From Corynebacterium kalinowskii (GTDB lineage Bacteria > Actinomycetota > Actinomycetes > Mycobacteriales > Mycobacteriaceae): a DNA stretch of 64,000 nucleotides. Below are positions 27,333 through 35,950 of this stretch, in pieces. The first letter of the stretch is position 1. Every line of letters starts with the position of its first letter. The position numbers and the translations under genes were made by a program. The DNA lies in contig NZ_CP046452.1 in NCBI RefSeq assembly GCF_009734385.1, positions 434,001 to 498,000 of the forward strand, read 5' to 3'. The notes under the pieces were generated by a model. The model was not told where the DNA came from. It searched no databases and saw only the letters and a program-made list of their open reading frames with translations.

Positions 27333-27499
27333 TGTCACCCATTTCGGGGCTGGCAATTAGATGGGGGTGAAACTTCGGCGAGGGTGGGGTGTTCATTCGT
27401 GGGGGCCTACTCAAGCGAGGAGAGCGACCCGGTTTTGTTTAACTATTTTCAAGCGTCTAAAGTGAGTTTCTAGCAATCCCAAAAAATGGGTTGTCAGTT

Positions 27500-27572
27500 G
27501 GGCCTTTAGCTCAGTTGGTAGAGCTACGGACTTTTAATCCGCAGGTCGCGGGTTCGAGCCCCGCAGGGCCCA
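27500..27572 (+). tRNA. tRNA-Lys (anticodon TTT)
   Basis: 73 nt cloverleaf: acceptor GGGCCTT with AGGGCCC, D-arm GCTCAGTTGGTAGAGC, anticodon loop CTTTTAA, T-arm CGCGGGTTCGAGCCCCGC, discriminator A. No encoded CCA. A terminator follows at once. Confidence 0.97.
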
Positions 27573-27579
27573 CAAATAA

Positions 27580-27608
27580 CCCCGTTTACGCAGGTAAGCG
27601 GGGTTTTT
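27580..27608. terminator. Terminator after tRNA-Lys
   Basis: CCCCGTTTAC (27580-27589) pairs with GTAAGCGGGG (27594-27603), GCAG loop, then TTTTT. It also lies beyond the stop of the minus-strand permease gene and may serve both. Confidence 0.85.
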
Positions 27609-27609
27609 G

Positions 27610-30072
27610 TTAATCGTGTACTCCGGCGACTGAGATCGCTGGCAGACGCAGAATTCCCAATGCCGGGATCAGCACTGCTGCCGTAACAAGGCCAAGTACT
27701 GCGACAATGCCAGTCAGAATCACCGGCGTGGGAATCAGTGGATAGGGCTGTCCCAGAAATCCCCAAGACATAGCTCCAATGGGAAGAGCTGCGATCAGGA
27801 ACCCAAGTATCAGCGCAAGGAATGCGGTGAAGATGACCTCCGCGCATAGGGTTGCAACGATGGTGGATCGAGGAATTCCTAGTAGTTGTAACAGTGAGAA
27901 CTCGCTCCGCCGGGTCCGCGTGGCCAGGATCATCGAATTGGCCACACCGATCACGAGAAACAAGATGATGGCGGCCAGCCCGGCGAGATTGACCCAGGAA
28001 GCGCCGCTTTCCGACGCCGGTTGCGTTGTCAGGACAACTCCCGGATGAAGGCGAGCAAACTCCACTAGTGATCCTGGAAAGTCGGGGCTATCGCCCACCA
28101 AGATGGCCTGGTTCGGGGAGGCATCGAAGGTATGCAGCACATCCAGTGGGATAAGCGCCTGTCCAATGCCCAACCCACGAGAGTAGGTGGCCACCACCCG
28201 TAACGTTACTGGGGTGCCATCGCCACGGTAGAACTGCGCCTCCTCTCCAACGTTGAGGCGCAATGCAGCGGCCACACTCTCATCGAGCGCGATGACTGGG
28301 CCGTGGAATTCGCTCAGGCTGCCGGAAGAAACGCCCACATCAAGTGCGGCAGTTAGCGGGCCCGTGACACCAACTGCGGGAAGTGTTGTGAAATCAGCGT
28401 CGTCGATAATGCGTAGTGCGTGATACAGCACTGTGCTGCGCGCCGTGACAATGTCACTGACCCCAGGAAGTGCCCTCAAATCCTGTATCGCGGACTCAGA
28501 CAGGCCACCGGCTGCTGCGGCCGACACCGAAGCTGGAGCGATGACTGTTTCAGTCAGTTGGGTGTCCTTAGCCTCCGAAAGAATCGTTTGATTGCACAGC
28601 ATGGTCACTCCAAAGCCGATCGCCATGACAATTGGAGAGATGACACCAGCTAGTCGGCTTGGCGCCGCCAACAGATTCTGTTCCGTCAACCAGGCAACCC
28701 GTTGCTGGCGAAGGGGACGGAATACGACCCTGGCCAGTGGGATTACCCCGAGTGGCAGCCAGATGGCACAGCCGAGGCACATGAGTAGTGCAGCGCTACC
28801 TGCCCCGGCGGCACCCACCTCGGTGTGCAAAAACAGCGGTAGGGTGGCGCTGCAAGCACCGATGAGGAACAGTACCGAGCCGGTAGCAACGCGCCACGCC
28901 CCCGGCTTTTGAGAAGTTGCCCGCGCTTCCCGCAATGCCTCCGCAGGGTCAGCAAACGCCACCCCCAACACCGACATGAGGGAACCGCCTACCGCAGCGC
29001 ATCCTACGAGCACGATGGTTCCCAGTACTGCAGGTGCAAGTGGCACAATTCCGTTGGCGAGCTGGGTCCCAGCAGGCAACACCCCGTGGCTCACTGCGCT
29101 GGCCAGCGCCCAGCGAGACACCGTGAATGCCGGCCATACGCCGACAACAGCCGCGCTGACACCCGGTATCAGTCCTTCGACGGAGACGAGTTTCATGAGC
29201 ATGGCCGGACTTGCTCCGATCGCACGGCAGACCGCGAATTCTCGACGTCGTGCAGCCACACTCAGCGAAAGCAACACGCCCACCACGAACACGCTGATCA
29301 ACACTGCAAAGCCGCCGAAACTCGTCGCGATCGCAAGCAATATTTGCTGGCCAGCTGTGGCCTCTCGCCGCTCCCATGTTCCGAACTCTTTTGGCGAGTA
29401 GCGGCGAAGCTCAGGCTGTGAGGCTTCGATAGCGTCGTCAAGCGCGGCGAAGTCTGTAACAGATGTTTCAGATATTGCTAACGCAGTTACCCTAGTGGGG
29501 TGGGCGCCAAGCTCAGTGAAGGTGTGATCAGGGACTATCACCCAGGGGGCCGAGGACTCGTCGCCGAGCACCGAATCGACTCGTAATGTAGTCGAGCTGC
29601 CGCCGCTGCTGAGCTGAATCGGCGACCCTACGGAGATTCCCAAGTCCTTGGCTAACGGGGCCGTGACCGAGACACCTGCGCCTGCCGGAAAATCTCCGAA
29701 TACGCTGGACGGCCAGTCGGTGACTTGGACTGTTGCCGTGCCCCGATCGGTGCTTAGCGTCCGGTCCAGCGTGCGGATTTCTTGTACCGTGGCATGTGCC
29801 TTGGCAGCGCGTATTGTTTCGCCGGTGACCAGCTGTTGTTCTGCAAGCCGAACCACAGAACTGAAGTCGCCACCTTCGGGACGAAGGGTGCTTGGACCGG
29901 CGATAATGGCATCTGCCCGAGTGAGCAGAGTGGACGACTTTGGCTGGATTAGCCCGCTGACGAGCATTAACAAAGCTGTGCCAATGAGTACTGCGGCCAC
30001 CACCAAGGTGAACCACACGCCCAGTAAGCGAAACCAATTCTGGCGGATATTGGCTAAAGCTAGCTGCCACAT
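27610..30072 (-). CDS. FtsX-type ABC transporter permease
   Basis: 820 residues. N-terminal helix (LLGVWFTLVVAAVLIGTALLM in part, near 16-36), a large extracytoplasmic domain (about 45-235), a cluster of helices with the FtsX cytoplasmic loop RRREFAVCRAIGASPAML near 270-290, a second extracellular domain, and a second FtsX block near the end (RRSEFSLLQLLGI). This two-block layout is that of MacB/LolC-like permeases and of antimicrobial-peptide exporters. The substrate is unknown. It overlaps the ATPase gene by 13 bp. Cotranscribed with the ATPase and the 75-residue membrane protein, opposite a two-component pair. Confidence 0.87.
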   Translation of the reverse strand: MWQLALANIRQNWFRLLGVWFTLVVAAVLIGTALLMLVSGLIQPKSSTLLTRADAIIAGPSTLRPEGGDFSSVVRLAEQQLVTGETIRAAKAHATVQEIRTLDRTLSTDRGTATVQVTDWPSSVFGDFPAGAGVSVTAPLAKDLGISVGSPIQLSSGGSSTTLRVDSVLGDESSAPWVIVPDHTFTELGAHPTRVTALAISETSVTDFAALDDAIEASQPELRRYSPKEFGTWERREATAGQQILLAIATSFGGFAVLISVFVVGVLLSLSVAARRREFAVCRAIGASPAMLMKLVSVEGLIPGVSAAVVGVWPAFTVSRWALASAVSHGVLPAGTQLANGIVPLAPAVLGTIVLVGCAAVGGSLMSVLGVAFADPAEALREARATSQKPGAWRVATGSVLFLIGACSATLPLFLHTEVGAAGAGSAALLMCLGCAIWLPLGVIPLARVVFRPLRQQRVAWLTEQNLLAAPSRLAGVISPIVMAIGFGVTMLCNQTILSEAKDTQLTETVIAPASVSAAAAGGLSESAIQDLRALPGVSDIVTARSTVLYHALRIIDDADFTTLPAVGVTGPLTAALDVGVSSGSLSEFHGPVIALDESVAAALRLNVGEEAQFYRGDGTPVTLRVVATYSRGLGIGQALIPLDVLHTFDASPNQAILVGDSPDFPGSLVEFARLHPGVVLTTQPASESGASWVNLAGLAAIILFLVIGVANSMILATRTRRSEFSLLQLLGIPRSTIVATLCAEVIFTAFLALILGFLIAALPIGAMSWGFLGQPYPLIPTPVILTGIVAVLGLVTAAVLIPALGILRLPAISVAGVHD

Positions 30073-30809
30073 GAGCGCGCCCCCAAAGCGGTCATTCGCA
30101 GTGCGATGTCAGTGGCCGTCGAGCGCATCATCTCATCCACCAGCATGCCGTCTGCCAAGAACAAGACGCGGTCGGCCCGTGCCGCAGCGAGGGGATCGTG
30201 AGTGACCATTACTACGGTCTGATTCAGGTTGCGTACCAAGTGCTGAAGCAAATCCAAGACTTCAGAAGCAGTACGCGCGTCGAGGGCGCCGGTGGGTTCA
30301 TCGGCGAACACGATGTCAGGTTTGGAAACCAAGGCGCGTGCGATTGCGACGCGCTGTTGTTGCCCGCCGGACAACTGTGCTGGACGTTTGTTCAATAGCG
30401 CGTCGATCTGCACCCGGTCGATAACATTGGCAGCCCACGCTTTATCGACGCTCAATCCCGACATTCTCAGCGGGAGGGTGATGTTGTCTTGCACTGTCAA
30501 GGCAGGCAACAGATTGTAGGACTGAAATACGAAGCCAAAGCGCTCGCGACGCAATCTGCTGCGCTTGCCAGCACTCAGAGCTGCGATGTTCTGCCCGGCC
30601 AAGATGATTTCCCCAGAGTTGGGTTGATCGAGTCCCGCAACGCAGTTGAGGAAGGTGGACTTGCCGGATCCGGAGGGGCCCATGACGGCCACGAAACTCG
30701 CATGTGCAATACCCACCGATACCTTGCGCAGTGCGTGCACGGCGTTTGTTCCGGAGCCGAAGGTTCGGGAGATCTCCCGAACCTGCAGTAGAGGTGCCGG
30801 GATGTTCAT
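30060..30809 (-). CDS. ABC transporter ATPase (MacB/LolD-like)
   Basis: 249 residues. Walker [10 protein letters not shown] at 44-52, Q-loop [14 protein letters not shown], signature [20 protein letters not shown], Walker [13 protein letters not shown] and switch His VTHDPLAA. The NLLP and DEPTGALD sequences place it with ATPases that pair with FtsX-type permeases. The ATG at 30809 was chosen because it forms an ATGA overlap with the stop of the upstream small-protein gene; the frame extends 15 codons further. It powers the permease encoded next. Confidence 0.92.
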   Translation of the reverse strand: MNIPAPLLQVREISRTFGSGTNAVHALRKVSVGIAHASFVAVMGPSGSGKSTFLNCVAGLDQPNSGEIILAGQNIAALSAGKRSRLRRERFGFVFQSYNLLPALTVQDNITLPLRMSGLSVDKAWAANVIDRVQIDALLNKRPAQLSGGQQQRVAIARALVSKPDIVFADEPTGALDARTASEVLDLLQHLVRNLNQTVVMVTHDPLAAARADRVLFLADGMLVDEMMRSTATDIALRMTALGARSCGS

Positions 30810-31033
30810 CGGTTGCGATTCTTCAGGTAGTCGCGCACCAAGAGCACGATGCACGTTGCAGTGAGCAGGCCCATTATGACTCCCAGGATGATGTGACCGG
30901 TGGCCTGGAAGAAAGCGTTAGCAACCGCTGAGAGAGCGACCAGGATCCACAGCACAATTGCCGTCATGGACATTGAGGATGTGGACTTGGCAGGGGTTTC
31001 CTCGGGTAGATTTGAGAGCTGATAGTCAGCCAT
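30806..31033 (-). CDS. Small two-helix membrane protein, first gene of the ABC operon
   Basis: 75 residues. About 22 hydrophilic residues, then two hydrophobic segments (about 23-41 and 46-66) and a basic end DYLKNRNR. I do not recognise a named family. Its stop overlaps the ATPase start (ATGA), so translation is coupled and the product is probably part of, or regulates, the ABC transporter. Its start is well placed after GGAGACATC (27 bp upstream region reads AAGGAGAC). Confidence 0.75.
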   Translation of the reverse strand: MADYQLSNLPEETPAKSTSSMSMTAIVLWILVALSAVANAFFQATGHIILGVIMGLLTATCIVLLVRDYLKNRNR

Positions 31034-31213
31034 GATGTCTCCTTGATAGTAGGTGGGAAGCTACCTCTAACGCTAGAAAGGTGCTGGTGAGAGGGAAATC
31101 CCTTCAACTGGAGACTTGGGGTATAGCAGGCTGTACTTTTGGGGATAACCTCGGCTTTGCGCGCACAAGCTCAGTACAGTTAGAGCTGTGGATGCCAGTA
31201 AAACGGGCTCGTC

Positions 31214-32437
31214 ATGAGGCGAGGCAGCGCCCTTACGGTGCAACACTTCGTGCGTGCTTTTGAGAGCTTGGCCGGCGGGCTGATCGTATCGTTTATGTCG
31301 ATCGGCGTGGTGTTGTTATTGCTGCTTGCACACGCACTGATTCCCATCGGCGTGGGCCTGCTGCTGATCCGTCCTGCCACAAGCCTGGTCAAGGGGCTTG
31401 CGGCCCAAGCGTTGCCAGCGCCATTGCTACCGAAAAGGGAAATTCCGCGCGGTGCTTTAGCCTGTTTGGAGTTGTTGTGGCGGGATCCCCAGACCCGCAA
31501 AGAAGTGCACTGGGCACTGTGGCAGGCGACCGTCGGTCTCCCCATCGGAGTATTGGCCCTGCTCTTGCCTGTGTTGGCGCTACGCGATGTCAGCTTTCCC
31601 CTGTGGTGGTGGGCAGTACCAACGGACTATGCCTATTCCTCCATTGGCATGAGGGCCGACAGCTGGCTGCGGGCCCTTGCGGTTGGGCTGTTGGGTTTGG
31701 GGTGGGGTGCAATTGCGATGGCAATTATCCCGAGTTTGAATCGATTTCACCAGGTCATCGCTGAACGGATCCTGTGGCCACAGGATCCGTCGCAGTTGAT
31801 TCGGCGCATCACGGTTCTACAGCAGACCCGTAGCGGTGCGTGGCAGGCGCACAATGATGAGCTGCGGCGCATAGAACGCGCGCTTCACGACGGCGCACAA
31901 AGCAGACTCGTCGCCAGCACCATCAAAATCGGCTCTGCCCGCCGGCTGTTGCACAAAAATCCCGCTCGGGCTGAAGGCGCGCTCGATGAGGCACAAACTG
32001 CCGTAGAAGCTGCTCTCAACGAGCTGCGCGCCGTTGTACGCAGTATTCATCCACCCGCCCTGGATTCCCATGACCTCGCAGGAGCAGTGCATTCCCTCGC
32101 AGCTGGCTGCGCCGTGCCCTGCACTGTGCAGATTGCTGGCACAGCCCAGCTATCTCCTGCTGTGGAAGACACCGCATATCATGTAATCGCGGAGGCAGTC
32201 ACCAACATATCCAAGCACAGCGGAGCAACGGCAGCCCAGGTGAGAATGCAGTTTGGGCAGGACAGCCTCCGGATCGACATTGAAGACGATGGTGTCGGTG
32301 GGGCCAACCACACTCTCGGCAGTGGACTGATGGGGATTCAGCGTCGCGTGTCCGCCCAGGATGGCCACATCACAGTTACGAGCCCAGTGGGAGGGCCCAC
32401 TCGAATACACGTGGAGTTGCCATGCGAATCCTCATAG
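31214..32437 (+). CDS. Sensor histidine kinase, NarL/DesK class (HisKA_3)
   Basis: 407 residues. Two pairs of hydrophobic segments (about 20-55 and 105-175) form the sensor; there is no sizeable extracellular domain, which favours sensing within the membrane or through the partner transporter. The phospho-acceptor is His225 in RRIERALHDGAQSRLV, followed by an HATPase domain with EAVTNISKHSGA and DDGVGG and GLMGIQRRV. Family members phosphorylate a LuxR-type regulator, which is encoded next with a 16-bp overlap. Divergent from the ABC exporter operon across 180 bp, so the exporter is a likely target. Confidence 0.9.
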   Translation: MRRGSALTVQHFVRAFESLAGGLIVSFMSIGVVLLLLLAHALIPIGVGLLLIRPATSLVKGLAAQALPAPLLPKREIPRGALACLELLWRDPQTRKEVHWALWQATVGLPIGVLALLLPVLALRDVSFPLWWWAVPTDYAYSSIGMRADSWLRALAVGLLGLGWGAIAMAIIPSLNRFHQVIAERILWPQDPSQLIRRITVLQQTRSGAWQAHNDELRRIERALHDGAQSRLVASTIKIGSARRLLHKNPARAEGALDEAQTAVEAALNELRAVVRSIHPPALDSHDLAGAVHSLAAGCAVPCTVQIAGTAQLSPAVEDTAYHVIAEAVTNISKHSGATAAQVRMQFGQDSLRIDIEDDGVGGANHTLGSGLMGIQRRVSAQDGHITVTSPVGGPTRIHVELPCESS

Positions 32438-33075
32438 CTGAAGACGATGCGCTGTTGCGCGCCGGGCTGGCAGCCCTATTGGAAGATGAAGGATACGAAG
32501 TAGTTACCGCTTCCGGAGTCGCCGAATTCCTCGCTTCTGCACGGGCGAAAGTTCCTGACCTAGCAATTCTCGATGTTCGTATGCCCCCTACCTTCACCGA
32601 TGAAGGCATTCGAGCAGCTGTTGAAGTCCGGGAGATGTACCCAAATCTGCCAATATTGGTGCTTTCCGCATGGGTGGAACAGAGCTTTGCCACACAGTTG
32701 CTCGCGCAAGGCTCACGCGGGATTGGGTATTTGCTGAAAGAAAGAGTGGGACGAGTGGAACAGTTCCTCAGCTGTTTGGAACGCTTGGTGGCAGGGGAGA
32801 CCGTCATCGATCCGGAGGTGGTGGCGCAGCTGTTTGCACGAGAACGGGCAGCTGCACCGATGGCCTCGCTCAGCGAGCGGGAGCGTGAAGTGTTGTCCTT
32901 GATGGCAGAGGGATTAGGAAACTCGGCGATTGCAGCGCGCATGTTTGTGACGGAGGGGGCTGTGCATAAGCACATTCGGAACATTTTCTCCAAACTGGAT
33001 TTGCCCCCAGATCATGAGTCGGATCGCAGGGTAATGGCAGTTTTGCAATATCTGCAGACAGATTCAATAAGCTAA
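32422..33075 (+). CDS. Response regulator, LuxR/NarL family
   Basis: 217 residues. Receiver domain 1-120 with acidic pocket (IAEDD near 5-9), phospho-acceptor Asp51 in LAILDVRMPP and the switch Lys in YLLKERVG. A C-terminal LuxR helix-turn-helix at about 148-195 contains LSEREREVLSLMAEGLGNSAIA and VHKHIRNIFSKL in part. It is the partner of the kinase whose gene it overlaps. A likely target is the divergent ABC operon. Confidence 0.93.
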   Translation: MRILIAEDDALLRAGLAALLEDEGYEVVTASGVAEFLASARAKVPDLAILDVRMPPTFTDEGIRAAVEVREMYPNLPILVLSAWVEQSFATQLLAQGSRGIGYLLKERVGRVEQFLSCLERLVAGETVIDPEVVAQLFARERAAAPMASLSEREREVLSLMAEGLGNSAIAARMFVTEGAVHKHIRNIFSKLDLPPDHESDRRVMAVLQYLQTDSIS

Positions 33076-33108
33076 ATCGGGCGAGTATCTTTGACAGCTG
33101 GGACAATT

Positions 33109-33534
33109 ATGGCCATGACTATCAAAAATGTCCCTTACTACGCTTTCGCCGGCAACGCCCGCGAAGCCATGGAGTTCTACCAGTCCATCTTCGGCGGTGA
33201 GCTGAACGTGATGACCTTCGGTCAGATGGGCGATCCGTCGCTGCCTGCCGACATGGCTGAGCTGCTTGCCCACGGTCACCTGACCGGTGGCACCATCGAG
33301 CTCGCCTGCTCCGACTATGTCGAGGGATTCATGGGGCAGGACCCATATGAGATCGGCAACCACCTTTCCCTGTCCCTCTGGGGCGACGACGTTGAAGAGG
33401 GCCGCTCCTACTTTGAGAAGCTGTCTGAAGGCGGCCAGGTGAACATGCCATTTGAGAAGCAAATGTGGGGTGACACTTACGGCCACGTCACTGACAAGTT
33501 CGGAATGGCATGGCCCATCAATGTCTCTGCCTAA
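33109..33534 (+). CDS. VOC-fold protein (PhnB/glyoxalase-like)
   Basis: 141 residues from the ATG at 33109. The PhnB-type opening [22 protein letters not shown] and late [20 protein letters not shown] (each shown in part) mark this as the VOC subfamily annotated as 3-demethylubiquinone-9 methyltransferase-like. The actual activity is unknown; no ubiquinone pathway is expected in corynebacteria. The frame opens at a TTG (33091); ATG 33115 is another option. It overlaps the SRPBCC gene by 14 bp, so the two are translated together. Confidence 0.82.
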   Translation: MAMTIKNVPYYAFAGNAREAMEFYQSIFGGELNVMTFGQMGDPSLPADMAELLAHGHLTGGTIELACSDYVEGFMGQDPYEIGNHLSLSLWGDDVEEGRSYFEKLSEGGQVNMPFEKQMWGDTYGHVTDKFGMAWPINVSA

Positions 33535-33985
33535 GCCAACCGCAACGCTTCACGACGGCCACCGCTGGGAATACCGTCGGAACCTGCCAGGCACCGCAGC
33601 TGAGTTGTGGCAGTGGGTGACTGAATCGTCCTGCACTTCGCAATGGTTTGGTCCTTTCGAGCGAGTATCCGATGAATCGGTGGCGATCACCATGACGGCC
33701 GAAGAAGCCGGTCCGCCGATGACCGCTACCATTGTTCAGTGCGAAGCACCTCGCATTTTGACCCTTGACACGGGTATGTGGGTGCTGTCTTTGGAAGTGG
33801 GGGATGGCTCCATCTCGCTGTTCCATGAGGTCGCCTCGGCAGAGGAAGCCGCCTCGATTGGTCCCGGTTGGGAGTTCTACATGGATCGGCTTGAAGCTGC
33901 GGTTCTCGGCAGGTCTGTGACTGACATTGACTTTGAGCAGGGCTACTTTCCGGAGATGAGCGAGTACTTTACGTCTCAGTATTAG
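33521..33985 (+). CDS. SRPBCC / AHSA1-like protein
   Basis: 154 residues. Typical START-like beginning: [21 protein letters not shown], shown here only as its core [15 protein letters not shown] (about 18-32), then SQWFGPFE and a C-terminal helix [16 protein letters not shown]1-like proteins bind hydrophobic ligands; few have a defined function. The frame runs upstream through the VOC gene, but the ATG at 33521 gives the normal family start. Overlap with the VOC gene indicates a shared role, unidentified. Confidence 0.8.
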   Translation: MSLPKPTATLHDGHRWEYRRNLPGTAAELWQWVTESSCTSQWFGPFERVSDESVAITMTAEEAGPPMTATIVQCEAPRILTLDTGMWVLSLEVGDGSISLFHEVASAEEAASIGPGWEFYMDRLEAAVLGRSVTDIDFEQGYFPEMSEYFTSQY

Positions 33986-34066
33986 GGCTGGTCAGGGGCA
34001 GATTTTGTCCTATGAAGAAATTCACGTATATTAAACGTCTGTCGCAAGGGAAACCTTGTCAGGCTC

Positions 34067-34139
<73 letters not shown>

Positions 34140-34140
34140 C

Positions 34141-34165
34141 AAGGACCGCTTCGGCGGCCCTTTTT
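34141..34165 (+). terminator. Terminator after tRNA-Glu
   Basis: AAGGACCGC-TTCG-GCGGCCCTT (one mismatch) followed by a T-run; the UUCG tetraloop makes it stable. Confidence 0.7.
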
Positions 34166-34169
34166 AATC

Positions 34170-34188
34170 AAATACACCAGGTGTATTT
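34170..34188. promoter_or_regulatory. Perfect palindrome abutting tRNA-Asp
   Basis: AAATACACC-A-GGTGTATTT (9-1-9) ends exactly one base before the first tRNA-Asp gene. It is absent before the second copy. It could be an operator or a precursor-processing stem. Confidence 0.4.
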
Positions 34189-34262
34189 GGCCCTGTGGCG
34201 CAGTTGGTTAGCGCGCCGCCCTGTCACGGCGGAGGTCGCGGGTTCAAGTCCCGTCAGGGTCG
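34189..34262 (+). tRNA. tRNA-Asp (anticodon GTC), copy 1
   Basis: 74 nt: acceptor GGCCCTG with CAGGGTC, anticodon loop CTGTCAC, T-arm GCGGGTTCAAGTCCCGT, discriminator G. The mature sequence is identical to the copy at 34464. Confidence 0.96.
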
Positions 34263-34278
34263 CAATTCTGATTCAACG

Positions 34279-34313
34279 AAGACCGAGTTCACTTTTGTGG
34301 CTCGGTCTTTTTC
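34279..34313 (+). terminator. Terminator after the first tRNA-Asp
   Basis: AAGACCGAG (34279-34287) pairs with CTCGGTCTT (34301-34309), then TTTCG. Confidence 0.75.
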
Positions 34314-34463
34314 GTGTTTGTAGTGTGATCTGGATATCTCGCAGGCCGCAGAAACTACAGGGATGAAAGCTGGTTCATTGGGCCCGTGACGTGCAGATTT
34401 GTTTCCTATTGACCTATCTGTGTAAAGTCTTACCTCGTGCGAAGGAGTTACTTCTTCACGCAC

Positions 34464-34537
34464 GGCCCTGTGGCGCAGTTGGTTAGCGCGCCGCCCTGTC
34501 ACGGCGGAGGTCGCGGGTTCAAGTCCCGTCAGGGTCG
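34464..34537 (+). tRNA. tRNA-Asp (anticodon GTC), copy 2
   Basis: Identical over 74 nt to the copy at 34189-34262; flanks differ. It probably shares a transcript with the tRNA-Phe 24 bp downstream. Confidence 0.96.
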
Positions 34538-34561
34538 CTAGACTGTTTAGCGACAGTCTTT

Positions 34562-34634
34562 GGCCAGATAGCTCAGTCGGTAGAGCACACGCCTGAAAAG
34601 TGTGGGGTCGCCAGTTCGATCCTGGCTCTGGCCA
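34562..34634 (+). tRNA. tRNA-Phe (anticodon GAA)
   Basis: 73 nt: acceptor GGCCAGA with TCTGGCC, D-arm GCTCAGTCGGTAGAGC, anticodon loop CTGAAAA, T-arm CCAGTTCGATCCTGG, discriminator A. Confidence 0.97.
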
Positions 34635-34641
34635 CAACATG

Positions 34642-34676
34642 CAAGCCCCTTACCTAGCGGTAAGGGGCTTGTTTTG
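34642..34676 (+). terminator. Terminator after tRNA-Phe
   Basis: CAAGCCCCTTACC (34642-34654) pairs with GGTAAGGGGCTTG (34659-34671), TAGC loop, then TTTTG. It ends the tRNA transcript just before the inverted-repeat array. Confidence 0.85.
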
Positions 34677-34716
34677 TCTATCGCCCCTCGTACAGAATCT
34701 GGGGGTCGTAGTGCGG

Positions 34717-34942
34717 TGGGTAAACCTTGCCGGACCAAATAGGTTTACCCAGGAATCGGTGGTGTGTGGTGCCGGATTGGTGGGTAAATCTGATCCGGGT
34801 TTGCAGGTTTACACAGTACATGGAGCGAATTTGCCGGAGCGGTGGGTAAACCTTGGCGGACAGAACAGGTTTACCCAGGAATCGGCCACGTGAAGCGTCA
34901 AAACAGTGGGTAAACCTACTAGCCCAGACCAAGGTTTACCCA
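34717..34942. repeat. Array of four inverted repeats at about 63-bp intervals
   Basis: Each unit is TGGGTAAACCT, a 13- or 14-nt centre, then AGGTTTACCCA. Left arms start at 34717, 34781, 34843 and 34907; right arms at 34741, 34805, 34867 and 34932. Units 1, 3 and 4 have perfect 11-bp arms; unit 2 differs at two positions. Units 1 and 3 are near-identical over 45 bp, including AGGAATCGG after the right arm. Centres are 64, 62 and about 64 bp apart, close to six helical turns. Centres of the units vary in sequence but keep their length. Reading frames on both strands through the array repeat the same peptide but have no start context, so I do not call a gene. Confidence 0.85.
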
Positions 34943-35034
34943 TGACGAATCCGCGAGTAAACGGATCGGTATGCCGTCCCCTGCCTCCAAAACCAACCCT
35001 TGTGTCCTGGCTCACTTTCCGGCATGCTGGGGTT

Positions 35035-35301
35035 ATGACTGAAATTCGCCACGAAAAGGATCGCCAACGCTACGTACTGGATGTTGACGGTGAGATCGCC
35101 GGCTACGCCGAGTACTCCCTCGCCGGGGAGACGCGGGACTTTGACCACACGGTGATCGAAGACCGCTTCCAGGGTAAGGGGCTGTCCAAGCCGCTTATCA
35201 AGGGTGCCTTGGATGACACAAAGGCGCAGGGGATTGCCTATACGGCCACCTGCAGTGCCGTAGAGCACTTCATCGCAAAGAACCCTGAATACGCGCTGTA
35301 A
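35035..35301 (+). CDS. Small GNAT-fold N-acetyltransferase (YjdJ/Gcn5-related type)
   Basis: 88 residues, the short single-domain GNAT type. HEKDRQRYVLDVDGEIAGYAEY opens it (shown in part as YVLDVDGEIAGYAEY), and the acetyl-CoA site is represented by DRFQGKGLSKPLI (about 43-55). The family is widespread and without an assigned substrate; human and bacterial members bind acetyl-CoA. The ATG at 35035 gives the normal family length; the open frame extends back into the repeat array. A bidirectional terminator follows. Confidence 0.8.
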   Translation: MTEIRHEKDRQRYVLDVDGEIAGYAEYSLAGETRDFDHTVIEDRFQGKGLSKPLIKGALDDTKAQGIAYTATCSAVEHFIAKNPEYAL

Positions 35302-35309
35302 TAACAGAA

Positions 35310-35331
35310 AAACCCCGCGCAGGCGGGGTTT
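35310..35331. terminator. Bidirectional terminator between the GNAT gene and cysE
   Basis: AAACCCCGC (35310-35318), GCAG loop, GCGGGGTTT (35323-35331). It sits 4 bp from the cysE stop and serves both convergent genes. Confidence 0.8.
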
Positions 35332-35334
35332 GAA

Positions 35335-35931
35335 CTAGATGCTGTAGTTGGCGGGGAATCCGCCAGTGACGTAGGCATCTGGGTCGACGAGTTTGATGCA
35401 CTCATCCGGGTTGCGTGGTCGGTTCTTGGCAGGGATACCAACGGCAATATGGCCCGCTGGGACATCCTTGGTGACGACGGCGTTCGCGCCGATCGCGCTG
35501 CCCTTACCAATGGTGATAGGCCCGAGCACTTTGGCGCCAGCGCCGACAGTAACGCCGTCGCAAAGCGTGGGGTGCCGCTTCGTTTGGGTCAGCACCTGGC
35601 CACCCAGGGTGACCCCGTGGTACAGCATGACACCTTCGCCGATTTCGGCGGTCTCGCCGATGACGATGCCCATGCCGTGGTCGATGAAGAAGCGACGCCC
35701 GATGGTGGCGCCAGGGTGGATCTCGATGCCCGTAAAGAAGCGGGTGGCCTGGGCCAGAATACGGGCAGGCCCTCGGAGACCACGGACCCACATCGCATGT
35801 GCGATGCGGTGAGACCAAATGGCGTGAAGACCTGAGTAGACGATGGCGTTTTCCACGTCGCCACGAGCGGCGGGATCGTGCTCGCGAGCATTCTGGAGAT
35901 CCTCACGGATCATGCGTACTAGCTGGTACAT
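35335..35931 (-). CDS. cysE: Serine O-acetyltransferase CysE
   Basis: 198 residues, the short actinobacterial form. N-terminal helices ([17 protein letters not shown]) are followed by left-handed beta-helix hexapeptide repeats, with [18 protein letters not shown] and [12 protein letters not shown] bearing the catalytic His residues. It makes O-acetylserine from serine and acetyl-CoA. The ATG at 35931 was chosen; 35913 is possible. It lies 19 bp downstream of cysK, its pathway partner and physical partner in the cysteine synthase complex. The C-terminus ends in Ile (PANYSI), the residue that inserts into the CysK active site in other species. Confidence 0.95.
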   Translation of the reverse strand: MYQLVRMIREDLQNAREHDPAARGDVENAIVYSGLHAIWSHRIAHAMWVRGLRGPARILAQATRFFTGIEIHPGATIGRRFFIDHGMGIVIGETAEIGEGVMLYHGVTLGGQVLTQTKRHPTLCDGVTVGAGAKVLGPITIGKGSAIGANAVVTKDVPAGHIAVGIPAKNRPRNPDECIKLVDPDAYVTGGFPANYSI

Positions 35932-35950
35932 ACTCGCCGATAATAGCAAC

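Noticed and set aside
27500..27572. tRNA-Lys as a phage or island attachment site
   Set aside because: No integrase, direct repeat of the tRNA end or foreign gene lies nearby.
34600..34932. Short frames on both strands across the inverted-repeat array encoding repeated peptides such as NRFTQES
   Set aside because: The same peptide recurs only because the DNA repeats. There is no ribosome binding site or conserved length, and the plus frame starts inside tRNA-Phe.
34717..34942. The array as a CRISPR
   Set aside because: Only four units with palindromic arms, centres of 13-14 nt and no cas genes; the pattern is the inverse of repeat-spacer.
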